Source of the DNA: Mycobacterium sp. E2733
GTDB taxonomy: Bacteria; Actinomycetota; Actinomycetes; Mycobacteriales; Mycobacteriaceae
Direction: 5' to 3'
DNA: 49,507 nucleotides
Assembly: GCF_001667585.1 (NCBI RefSeq)
Contig: NZ_LZJZ01000116.1
Span: forward strand, 1 to 49,507
Position numbers and translations under genes: made by a program
In this document: one piece after another, positions 29,328 through 37,357 of the stretch
Layout of the letters: each line of letters opens with the position of its first letter
How positions within the stretch are numbered: position 1 is the first letter of the stretch
The notes under the pieces: generated by a model
Seen by the model: only the letters and a program-made list of their open reading frames with translations
The model's database searches: none
Told to the model about the DNA's origin: nothing

Positions 29328-30200
29328 CTAGCCATCCCGCACAGGTTCAGCATCGGCGGAGCGCCGGTACATGAGCCGCGCCCCGCTCTCCAATACGGGG
29401 GCCAGTAGGACCGATGCGAGTTCACCCGGCAGCGTCCAGCGCGGCTGCACTTTGCGCGGCCGTTGAATTATCGCCTTCGCGACGACATCGGCAGCCTCGT
29501 CCGGCTGCATGCCGGGCATCCGACTCAGGCTCGCCGTGGGCTCGCTCATCCGGGTGTGGACCAACCCCATGTAAACCGACGTGATATCGATGCCGTCGGC
29601 GTGGAGTTCCGGTGCGACGCTGCGCAACCACATGTCGAATGCGCCTTTGGAAGCTAGGTACGTCCCCCACCGCGGAGTCGGAAACATCCGGACACCGATG
29701 GTCGAAACATTCACGATTAGTCCGGCCCCACGATCCCGCATTGCCGGAAGTAGGCCGAGCAGCAGCCGAATCGGACCGAGATAGTTGGTGTCGATCGTGC
29801 GCTGAAAGTCGTGTGGCCTGTCGTACTGAAGTCGCAGCGATCGCCGAATCGACTTGGCAGCATTACTGACGACGATGTCCGGGGGGCCGTGATTTTCACT
29901 CACTTGCTTTGTCAGCGACGCGATTCGCGCCTCGTCGGTCAGGTCGGCCGGATACGGGACCGCCCGCCCGCCGCCGGCACCGATCGACGCGGCAACCTCG
30001 TCGAGCCTATCCGCCGAGCGAGCAACGAGCAGGACGGTCGCCCCAGCGGCGGCCAGTTTGCCGGCAGTAGCCTCACCTATGCCGTAGGAGGCGCCGGTCA
30101 GCAGCACGGTCTTGCCGGACACCGCACTCCTCAGCCTCAGCGGATCCGCCAGTCGCGGCGGGTTCACGAGTATGTCGACCACCTTGGCCGTCGCGCTCAT
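29328..30200 (-). CDS. short-chain dehydrogenase, fatty-acyl/lipid-type
   Basis: 290 residues. The NADP loop is TGASYGIG, the usual NNAG is SNAA, the catalytic Ser is in VNVSTIGVRM, and YLASKG holds the Tyr and Lys. A C-terminal extension (LPGELASVLLAPVLESGARL) looks membrane-associated, as in SDRs that act on lipids. It is coupled to fadD6 and may reduce an acyl or keto-acyl product of that enzyme. ATG 30200 has no strong SD. Confidence 0.85.
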   Translation of the reverse strand: MSATAKVVDILVNPPRLADPLRLRSAVSGKTVLLTGASYGIGEATAGKLAAAGATVLLVARSADRLDEVAASIGAGGGRAVPYPADLTDEARIASLTKQVSENHGPPDIVVSNAAKSIRRSLRLQYDRPHDFQRTIDTNYLGPIRLLLGLLPAMRDRGAGLIVNVSTIGVRMFPTPRWGTYLASKGAFDMWLRSVAPELHADGIDITSVYMGLVHTRMSEPTASLSRMPGMQPDEAADVVAKAIIQRPRKVQPRWTLPGELASVLLAPVLESGARLMYRRSADAEPVRDG

Positions 30201-30361
30201 GGGCGCTGTCCGACGGCCCTCGGAGCCGGATGTGTGGGCGCTGGATGCACACGCTCTCCTAAACGTCGCAGCCCAACCGGTGCATTTCGTTTGAAGTAGG
30301 CAATTCAGTAGTACCCGTTTTGCTGATGACCAAGCCCATTCTCGAATTTGCCCGGTTACAC

Positions 30362-30380
30362 CCGCGCCCTGCCGGCGCGG
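30362..30380. terminator. GC hairpin after the acyltransferase gene
   Basis: CCGCGCC-N5-GGCGCGG, perfect 7-base arms, about 60 bases beyond the acyltransferase stop on the minus strand. There is no U-tract. The rest of 30201-30442 shows no gene. Confidence 0.4.
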
Positions 30381-30442
30381 CCAATCCCTGCGACCGCGTA
30401 CGCCACTGCGTGGCTATCGTCATGGCCTCCGTTCACGCGTAG

Positions 30443-31276
30443 TCAATTCCCTTCAGTACCGCGGGGGCTGAGGCGCTTGAGCAGCGACCGCTGCGGGTCC
30501 TTCTCGCGTTCTTCAAACAGGAAGTCCAGCCCACCCTCGATTGATGCGGCAGTGCGTGCCCTCAAGTCCCGTGCGTTGTCCTCGTCGGCGACGCCGCCAT
30601 ATTCGAGTGTGGAGATCGCTTCGCCGAACCAGAAGTACAGGCGCTCGGGTCGCGGTATGGGTGTCAGCCCGATGCCTCGCACGATCGGCAGTGCCTCAAC
30701 ATTGAACAACTTCTCGAAAAGTTTGCGCGTCGGAGCCATCAGCGGATTGTCGGTGTCTATGACAATATCCAGCGCGTCTTCGATACCCAGTGAGGCAAAC
30801 GGGACGATGGGATAGCGGCCTTCGATCGCCATGAGCGCAAAGCCAAGGCGGTTCTTCCAAATCAGCTGGTAGCGTTCACCTTTGCGTTTGGCGACCTCGC
30901 GAGCACCACCGGGGAAGACCAGAATCAACTCGCCGCGTCGCATAAGTTCACGCATGTTGGCCCGGGTTCCCGGCACAATGCCGCAGGCTTTCAACAATTC
31001 GCGCGCAACAGGTGCTTTGAAGAGGACGTGCTCTCCGAGTCCACGCACCATGATGCCTCGCTCAATTAGCTCCGCAGTCCACAAAATCATGTCGAACACC
31101 GCGTACAAGGTGTGGTTGCCCACCAGCAACGCACCACTTTCAGGTACGTGTTCGATGCCGTAGACCTTGGGCTTGGCAATACGGCGCACCGGCGCCAGCG
31201 CCTTCACGACTGGCGCCAATGACTTGGCAGAAGGTGCCGGGGGCACGGCCTCACGAGGATTGGCGGCTTTCGCCAC
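30443..31276 (-). CDS. DGAT/PES-type acyltransferase (lysophospholipid acyltransferase family)
   Basis: 277 residues. The acyltransferase blocks are GNHTLYAVFDM (His and Asp seven apart instead of the HX4D of PlsC) and FPGGAREVAKRKGERYQLIW, followed by YPIVPFASLGIEDAL. This set is the pattern of the diacylglycerol acyltransferase/phytyl-ester-synthase group. It should transfer an acyl group from acyl-CoA to a lipid alcohol. The fadD6-SDR pair downstream on the same strand would supply or modify acyl groups. GTG 31276 has only GGTAAG upstream. Confidence 0.82.
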   Translation of the reverse strand: MAKAANPREAVPPAPSAKSLAPVVKALAPVRRIAKPKVYGIEHVPESGALLVGNHTLYAVFDMILWTAELIERGIMVRGLGEHVLFKAPVARELLKACGIVPGTRANMRELMRRGELILVFPGGAREVAKRKGERYQLIWKNRLGFALMAIEGRYPIVPFASLGIEDALDIVIDTDNPLMAPTRKLFEKLFNVEALPIVRGIGLTPIPRPERLYFWFGEAISTLEYGGVADEDNARDLRARTAASIEGGLDFLFEEREKDPQRSLLKRLSPRGTEGN

Positions 31277-31666
31277 GCGTCGAGCTTACCGCTGAAATAT
31301 GTCGACTACAGCGGGCAGCATCACGATTGCGCTGCCGCTCAGAGACATCGACTTCAACTGTGGTGCAGTCGTTTGCTTCGATACACGCCGAACTCATTGT
31401 CTTCTCGCTTGGCACCGGCGTTGCGGCCGCCCGGGAGCGAGCTGCACAATTGATTACCGCCGCATACCGGGTGTGCGGCCTGGCAAACGACCTCGGACCT
31501 ACAGCTCGCCGCTCTGCAGGCGCATTGCTGACTTCGGCGGATTATCGCGACGGCTGTCCCCCGCGCTCCCAAGCGGCATGACTGACCTTATGTCGGGTGG
31601 TGTAATGATGGCATCGACTATCGCCGCCCGTTTGGCCTACCGCTTGTACCGCCCTGGCTATCCAGG
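31277..31666. other. 390-base divergent gap, no trusted gene
   Basis: The gap lies between divergent genes. One plus-strand frame (FSLGTGVAAARERAAQLITA) looks protein-like and could be the decayed end of a gene, but it has no start or SD. I see no clear promoter. Confidence 0.35.
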
Positions 31667-32554
31667 ATGTCAGGGCTGGCTCCGGTCGGGCATCTGCCGC
31701 CGGGCCGGGTCGTCGAGTTACCGGGCCGCGGCAGCACCTATGTGGTCGATTCCGGGCCGGTCGCTGACGCGCCGACGTTCCTGCTGCTGCACGGCGCCGC
31801 AACCACCGGGCTGATGATGTGGTATCCGGCTCTGGAGATGATGCGTGAGTTTGGGCGCGTGGTGGTATTTGACCAGCGCTGGCATGGGCAGGGCATCTCG
31901 TCGCCGCGGTTTTTGCTCGAGGACTGTGCCGACGACGTGGCCGCGTTGGCCGATGCACTGGGGGTGGATACGTTCGTCCCCGTGGGCTATTCGATGGGAT
32001 CACTTGTGGCACAGCTGGTGTGGTACCGACACCGTGAGCGGCTCGACGGGCTGGTGCTGGGCGCGGCGGCGACCGGGTGGTGGAACGGGGTGGCCTGGGA
32101 GCGTCTGGGTGCGGGCGTGTTGGCGGCGCTGATTGAGGCGTTTAGCCCACGACCCGGTGTGTCGGCGGCAGCGGCGCCCAGCGCCGAAAGTTCTGTGGGG
32201 AACGACCTTCAGTGGATGCTGGGCCAGGTGCGAAGCACAAGCCTGGGCGGGATCGCCCGCGCGGTCGCTGAGATCACCCGCTTTGACTCGACATCTTGGG
32301 TCGGCACGATCGACGTGCCGACCGTTGTGCTGATTCCACTGCGCGACAGGACGATCCCGCCACGACAACAGTTCTGGCTGGCCAATCAGATACCCGAGGC
32401 GCAGGTCGTGACCGTCGATGGCGGTCACACGTGCTGCGCGTTGCAATACGACAAGTTCGTCGCGGCGCTGCACGAGGCAGTTGATTCGGTCCGGCGGCGA
32501 ATCGCCCCAGAAGCCGGGAAGATAGCGACCCTATCACTGGGGGTTTCGCGCTGA
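31667..32554 (+). CDS. alpha/beta hydrolase
   Basis: 295 residues. Oxyanion segment LLLHGAATTGLMMW, nucleophile elbow GYSMGSLVAQ, acid in PLRDRTIPPRQQ and His in VDGGHTCCAL; the triad is complete. FDQRWHGQGI is typical of the epoxide hydrolase/haloperoxidase-like group. The substrate is unknown. It converges on the DUF488 gene 57 bases away. Confidence 0.87.
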   Translation: MSGLAPVGHLPPGRVVELPGRGSTYVVDSGPVADAPTFLLLHGAATTGLMMWYPALEMMREFGRVVVFDQRWHGQGISSPRFLLEDCADDVAALADALGVDTFVPVGYSMGSLVAQLVWYRHRERLDGLVLGAAATGWWNGVAWERLGAGVLAALIEAFSPRPGVSAAAAPSAESSVGNDLQWMLGQVRSTSLGGIARAVAEITRFDSTSWVGTIDVPTVVLIPLRDRTIPPRQQFWLANQIPEAQVVTVDGGHTCCALQYDKFVAALHEAVDSVRRRIAPEAGKIATLSLGVSR

Positions 32555-32611
32555 GGGCGGCGAAGCCGGCGATGGTGGAGACCGGCTTTACCTTCCGAAG
32601 CATCGACCAAC

Positions 32612-33142
32612 TCAGCCGTCCCATACCAGGTGGCCGTCGGGGCGGCGGCGGGCACCGTCGGCGGGGCGGTGTGGGCTGAGGCGGCCGTCCGGCATGAGGT
32701 GTTGCACCGGCACCGCGCGGCCGAGCAGTGCCACGTCGGCGATCAGGCGCCGGTGGCAGCGCCACCAGACGCTCTCGCTGCACATCACCGCCGTGGTGCG
32801 CCGGGCGGCGTCGGCCAGGACCTCGTCCAGCGCCGTGTCGAACTCCGGCGTGCGGGTGTATGCGGCGTACGCCCGGAATGCGGCCACCGTCCACCAGCTG
32901 TCCGGCTCCTGTTCTCCGGCCGCGACATGACGCCGCCCGCCCAGGCGCGGCTCCCACCGGTAGTCGATGCCGCGTTCGGGCAGCCAGCATTCCAGGGCCT
33001 CCCGCCGCACGTCCGGATTCGTCCGACTGGCCGGATAGCGCCGCACATCCACCACCAGCGCAACTCCGGCGCCGGCAAGCAACTCCGTTAGCCGCTCACG
33101 GCCGGCTGTCCCGTGCCCCACGGTCAGCAACGCCCGCTCCAC
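32612..33142 (-). CDS. DUF488 family protein
   Basis: 176 residues from GTG 33142 (VERALLTVGHGTAGRERL). Family motifs are the N-terminal TVGHG, VVDVRRYPASRTNPDV, and VMCSESVWWRCHRRLIAD with the conserved CxE...CHR. The function is not known; a nucleic-acid or redox role has been proposed for the family. Frames extending to 33343 would overlap the divergent MurK-MurQ start, so the short form is preferred. Confidence 0.88.
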   Translation of the reverse strand: MERALLTVGHGTAGRERLTELLAGAGVALVVDVRRYPASRTNPDVRREALECWLPERGIDYRWEPRLGGRRHVAAGEQEPDSWWTVAAFRAYAAYTRTPEFDTALDEVLADAARRTTAVMCSESVWWRCHRRLIADVALLGRAVPVQHLMPDGRLSPHRPADGARRRPDGHLVWDG

Positions 33143-33189
33143 CAGACCAGTCTGCCCGGCAGTCGACACATAGCCCGAGCCGATCAAGG

Positions 33190-34920
33190 ATGGGTGCGGT
33201 GATCCTCGCCGTCGACTTGGGTAAGACGTCGTGCCGGGCTTCGGCATGCGGCCGCAGGGCTGAGGGGCCCGGCGCGCCGGGGCTCGCGGCGCCCGGCGGC
33301 GTGCGGGCCGCGGAGGCGGCGATCCTGACCGTGGCCAATCCATTGGCGCGCGAGCTCGGCGCGGTCGACGAGGTGATCGTGGGCGCCGCCGGAGCGCTGG
33401 CGGCGCCGGACGCGGCGCGGGCGCTGGGCGATGCGCTGCTGGCCTCGCTGCGGGCGGAGCGCATCGCGGTCACCAGCGACGCCGTGATCGCGCACGCCGG
33501 CGCGCTGGACGGGGAGCCGGGCGTCGTGCTGATAGCCGGCACCGGCGTCGTCGCGCTCGGGATCGACGCAAACGGCGCGCTGCGCACCGCCGATGGCTGG
33601 GGCCCGTGGCTGGGCGACGAGGGCGGCGGCGCGTGGATCGGCGCCGCCGGGCTGCGCGCGGCGCTGCGCGCGCACGACGGCCGCGGCCCGGCCACCACGC
33701 TGCTCGACGCCGCCCGCGCCCGCTTCGGCGCGCCGGAGCCCAGGCCCGCGCAGCTCACCGGTGCCGCCGCGCTCGCGTCCTTCGCACCCGACGTCCTCGC
33801 TGCGCAGGGCGACGCAGCCGCGCTGGCGATCGTCGGCGCGGCGGCTGAGGCGCTCGGCGCGACCGCCCGCGCGGCCGGGGATGGCCCGGTCGCGATGGCC
33901 GGCGGCCTGGCCGGGTTCGACGCGCTGCGTGAGCAGCTCGACCTCGTCCCCGCCGCCGGCGACGCGCTCGACGGGGCGATGCGGCTGGGGGCGATCCACG
34001 AGCCGCACGTGATCCGCGTGCGGGCGGCACCGAAAACCATTGCCGCTCAAGGGCTCGACGCGCTCGCCACCGAAGCCGTGCGCCCAGGTCTGCACGACCT
34101 CGACGCGCGGCCCATCGGGAAAGTCGTCGCGCTGCTCGTCGCCGCCGAAGGCGATGCACACGCCGCGGTGGCGGCGGCGGTCCCGCGGATCGCGGCGGCG
34201 GCCGAGGCGATCGCTGCGCGGCTCGAGCACGGCGGCCGCCTGATCTACGCCGGTGCCGGCACACCCGGGCGGCTCGGCGTGCTCGACGCGGCCGAGTGTG
34301 CGCCCACGTTCGGCACCGACCTCGTGCGCGGTGTGATCGCCGGCGGGCCGGCGGCGCTGACCGAGGCGATCGAGGGCGCCGAAGACGCGTTCGACCCCGC
34401 CGATCTCGCCGACCTGACCGCCGCCGACGCGCTCGTCGGGATCACCGCGTCGGGCCGCACGCCTTACGTGCTCGGGGCGCTCGAGCATGCGCGCGCGGCG
34501 GGTGCGCTGACGGTCGCGATCGTCAACAATTCCGGCAGCGAGGCATCGGCAGACGTGGTGATCGAGCTGTTGACCGGGCCCGAGGTGTTGGCCGGTTCGA
34601 CACGGCTGACCGCGGGAACCGCCCAGAAGATAGTGCTCAACACGCTCTCGACGAGCGTGATGATCGCGCTCGGCAAGGCCTACGGACCGCGGATGGTTGA
34701 CGTGCGGCCGACCAGCGCGAAGCTGCGCCGCCGTGCGGTGCGGATCGTCCGCGACGCGGCCGGCGTCGACGAGGAAACCGCGGCCGCCGCGCTCGCCGCC
34801 GCGGGTGGGCACGCCAAGACGGCGATCGTCGCGCTGCTCGCAGGCGTCGACGCCGCCGAGGCCGCCGTCAGGCTCGACCGGGCGCGGGGACGCGTGCGGG
34901 CCGCGCTCGGAGGGGAATGA
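33190..34920 (+). CDS. fused amino-sugar kinase (MurK/BadF type) and N-acetylmuramic acid 6-phosphate etherase (MurQ)
   Basis: 576 residues with two enzymes in one chain. Residues about 1-285 are a BadF/BadG-type kinase: AVDLGKTSCRA, IAGTGVVALG and GWGPWLGDEGGGAWIG. Residues about 295-576 are MurQ, a SIS-fold etherase: GGRLIYAGAGTPGRLGV, DAAECAPTFGTD, EGAEDAFD, TASGRTPYVLGA and AGTAQKIVLNTLSTSVM; both catalytic Glu regions are kept. Together they could phosphorylate MurNAc and remove its lactyl ether, giving GlcNAc-6-P for peptidoglycan recycling. ATG 33190 or GTG 33199 both fit. The GAGTPGR loop has Pro where GAGTSGR is usual. Confidence 0.92.
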   Translation: MGAVILAVDLGKTSCRASACGRRAEGPGAPGLAAPGGVRAAEAAILTVANPLARELGAVDEVIVGAAGALAAPDAARALGDALLASLRAERIAVTSDAVIAHAGALDGEPGVVLIAGTGVVALGIDANGALRTADGWGPWLGDEGGGAWIGAAGLRAALRAHDGRGPATTLLDAARARFGAPEPRPAQLTGAAALASFAPDVLAAQGDAAALAIVGAAAEALGATARAAGDGPVAMAGGLAGFDALREQLDLVPAAGDALDGAMRLGAIHEPHVIRVRAAPKTIAAQGLDALATEAVRPGLHDLDARPIGKVVALLVAAEGDAHAAVAAAVPRIAAAAEAIAARLEHGGRLIYAGAGTPGRLGVLDAAECAPTFGTDLVRGVIAGGPAALTEAIEGAEDAFDPADLADLTAADALVGITASGRTPYVLGALEHARAAGALTVAIVNNSGSEASADVVIELLTGPEVLAGSTRLTAGTAQKIVLNTLSTSVMIALGKAYGPRMVDVRPTSAKLRRRAVRIVRDAAGVDEETAAAALAAAGGHAKTAIVALLAGVDAAEAAVRLDRARGRVRAALGGE

Positions 34921-34982
34921 GGCGCCCACCTTCCGCAGGCGCGCTCAGCAGGTTCGCAGGCGGGGTCAGTACCATCAGTGCC

Positions 34983-35501
34983 GTGGCACGCAACGGCCCA
35001 TCGGACGACTTCCACGAACAGGCGACGCAGCACGCCGACTACGGCGTGCCCGAGCAGCCCACGTCGGGCGAACCCGTGCTGAACCCGCCCGACGGGTCCG
35101 AGCAGCCCGAGGCCTTCGACGGGCAGGAGAGCGAACCCACTCCGTGGTATCGCAAGCCCCCGCTGCTCATCGCCTGGCTGGTGTTCGTCGCGATCCTGAT
35201 CGCGCTGATCGTTTACGGCGTCACCCAGCTGCTGCAGGGCGGCCAAGGCACCAGCCCGAGCCCGAGCACCAGCAGCACGACGGCTACGACGACCACCACC
35301 ACGACCGCGCCGACTACCACCACCACGACGCCGACCACCAGCAGCGCCGTCGAGGCGCCGGCGCAGCAGCCGACGCAACAGCCCACGCGCCCGCCGAGTC
35401 AGCAGGAGCCAACGCATAAGCATCACCTGCCGCAGGTGCCGTCGGTGATTACGATTCCGGGGGTGCCTACGCCGATCACGGTCCCGCCGGGCCTGCGCTG
35501 A
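34983..35501 (+). CDS. single-pass membrane protein with Thr-rich tail
   Basis: 172 residues from GTG 34983 (VARNGPSDDFHEQATQ). An ATG at 34917 overlapping the MurQ stop (ATGA) would add 22 residues. An acidic N-terminus (about 1-55) is followed by PWYRKP, then one membrane helix LLIAWLVFVAILIALIVYGV (about 60-80). A Thr/Ser-rich stretch and a Pro-rich C-terminus (VPSVITIPGVPTPITVPPGL) follow, probably outside the membrane and possibly glycosylated. No known family. It shares its plan and the WYRK juxtamembrane motif with the next two genes. Confidence 0.7.
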   Translation: MARNGPSDDFHEQATQHADYGVPEQPTSGEPVLNPPDGSEQPEAFDGQESEPTPWYRKPPLLIAWLVFVAILIALIVYGVTQLLQGGQGTSPSPSTSSTTATTTTTTTAPTTTTTTPTTSSAVEAPAQQPTQQPTRPPSQQEPTHKHHLPQVPSVITIPGVPTPITVPPGLR

Positions 35502-35556
35502 CCCGGTCGGCCGCTATGGTGAGGACCACCGGGCGATCGGAAGTGGGGTGCGGGGG

Positions 35557-37275
35557 ATGAGCGAGTCGCTCGGGCTGTCGATTGGGGCGGCCAACCTGGT
35601 AGCTGCCCGCGCGGGCAGGCCAGCGGTGGTCCGCAGCGCCGTGTTGACCCTCTTCGAAGGCAGGCCGACCGAAGTCGGCCTGCCTGAGGAAAACCCGAAC
35701 CTGACCGAAAACGGGATGGTGCTGCGCGGATTCGTCGAGCGCGTCGGAGACCGGTCCCCCGTGGTGGCGGCCGACGGGACGAAGTACCTCGGGGAGGTGC
35801 TGACGGTCGAGGCGATCGAGGCCATGGCGCGCACCGTCGGGTACGGCTCCCCGATCACGATTGCCGTCCCCGCGTACTGGTCCGACGCCCAGTTCACCGC
35901 GCTGCGTGAGGAATTCTTCGCCCAGCCGGATCTCGCCCGCGGCGGTGTGGCGCCGGTGCTGGTGTCCGACGCCACCGCCGCGCTCGCGGCGCTGCGCGGC
36001 AGACCGGGGTTCCCGACCGCCGGCGTCGTCGCGCTGTGCGATTTCGGCGCCACCGGCACCAGCGTCACCCTGATGGACGCCGGGTCCAACTTCACCCGCG
36101 TCGGCCCGACGGTGCGATCCGCCGATTTCTCCGGCGATGCGATCGATCAGCTCGTGCTCGGCCGCATGCGGGCCTTTGACGACACCATGGCCGACCTGGG
36201 CAGCACCGTGCGGATCGGCTCACAGAGCCGCCTACTCGGCGAATGCCGGCGCGCCAAGGAGCAACTGTCGACCGCCGCGACGGCCTCCGTCGCGATGGCC
36301 CCGGGTGCGAACGCGCAGCTGTCGCGCGCCGACCTGGAGCAACTGATCTCCGAACCGCTGGACCGGTTCCTGGGCACCCTCGAGGAAGCTTTGCGCCGCA
36401 ACGGGATTCCGAAGGGCAGGCTTGCCGCCGTGGCTGCGGTCGGCGGCGGTGCCGGCATCCCCCTACTCGCCGCGCGACTGTCGGAACGTTTTCAGGTGCC
36501 GGTCCACATCCCACCGCAGCCCGCGGTCAGCGCCGCCACCGGGGCGGCCGTGCTCGGTGAGCAGCAGACGTCGGGCGGCGCCCCCACCGCCGCGGGCGCT
36601 GTCGTGGAAACGCCGACCGAGATGGTCGGCACCGCCGGCATCGACATGACCCAAGCCGCGGCGGCCGCCCAGGCCACCGATGTCGACGGCGCCCTGGCCT
36701 GGTCCCAGGACGCCGACGGCGACGAGCCGGTGCCCTACACCGGGCGCGACGCCACGGGCGAGTACTCCCGGGAGGCAACGGATTCCGGCTACGGAGACGG
36801 CGATCGCTATGCCGCTGAAGAGGGCCCGCTGCCCTGGTACAAACGCACCGCGCTGGTCCTGTTGGTGGCGGGGGCGGCCGCGGCGGTGCTGCTAGCCATC
36901 GCCTTGGCCCTGACCCTCGGCCGCCCCAAGTCCCATCCGACCAACACCACACCGCCGAACACGCCGGCTCCGCCGCAAACATCGCAAACCGTGACCATCA
37001 CCGAGCCGAACGGCAGCACCACCGAGACGGTCGTCCCGGCGCCCCCACCGCCGCCGTCGTCGTCGACACAACCGCCCGACACGACCACCAGCCAGGCCCC
37101 CACCACGACGCCGGCGCCGACCACCACCAGCGCCCCGCCCACCACCACGAGCGCCCCGCCCACCACCACGAGCGCCCCGCCGACCACATCTCAGGCGGCC
37201 ACGACCGCGGCGCCGACGACAACGCGACAAAGACTGCTGCCGCTGCCGCTACCGCAACCGCCGTTCGGGGGTTGA
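35557..37275 (+). CDS. Hsp70-like membrane-anchored protein 1
   Basis: 572 residues. Residues 1-330 follow the Hsp70 ATPase fold: LGLSIGAANLVAA, ITIAVPAYWSDAQ, VALCDFGATGTSVTL and AAVAAVGGGAGIPLLAARLS. Key residues are changed: Asp8 of DnaK is Ser8, and Thr11/Thr12 are Ala11/Ala12. ATP hydrolysis is therefore doubtful. A linker with LAWSQDADGDEPVPYTG leads to LPWYKRT and a membrane helix (about 431-453), then Pro/Thr repeats (TTTSAPP) to the end. There is no substrate domain. The head faces the cytosol and the tail should cross the membrane. ATG 35557 has GGGGG upstream. Confidence 0.82.
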   Translation: MSESLGLSIGAANLVAARAGRPAVVRSAVLTLFEGRPTEVGLPEENPNLTENGMVLRGFVERVGDRSPVVAADGTKYLGEVLTVEAIEAMARTVGYGSPITIAVPAYWSDAQFTALREEFFAQPDLARGGVAPVLVSDATAALAALRGRPGFPTAGVVALCDFGATGTSVTLMDAGSNFTRVGPTVRSADFSGDAIDQLVLGRMRAFDDTMADLGSTVRIGSQSRLLGECRRAKEQLSTAATASVAMAPGANAQLSRADLEQLISEPLDRFLGTLEEALRRNGIPKGRLAAVAAVGGGAGIPLLAARLSERFQVPVHIPPQPAVSAATGAAVLGEQQTSGGAPTAAGAVVETPTEMVGTAGIDMTQAAAAAQATDVDGALAWSQDADGDEPVPYTGRDATGEYSREATDSGYGDGDRYAAEEGPLPWYKRTALVLLVAGAAAAVLLAIALALTLGRPKSHPTNTTPPNTPAPPQTSQTVTITEPNGSTTETVVPAPPPPPSSSTQPPDTTTSQAPTTTPAPTTTSAPPTTTSAPPTTTSAPPTTSQAATTAAPTTTRQRLLPLPLPQPPFGG

Positions 37276-37357
37276 CGACGGGACTTTAAGACAGTCGTCC
37301 GGTTTCTCCGCCGGGCCGTGGGTACCCCGCTGACGTGAATGACGGGGGCTACGCCGA

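Noticed and set aside
31299..31581. Plus-strand frames in the acyltransferase/hydrolase gap
   Set aside because: No SD or domain; at most a decayed gene end.
37080..37240. Short tandem repeats in the Thr/Pro tail as a possible CRISPR or VNTR array
   Set aside because: The repeats are in-frame coding (APPTTTS) with no spacers; they belong to the protein tail.
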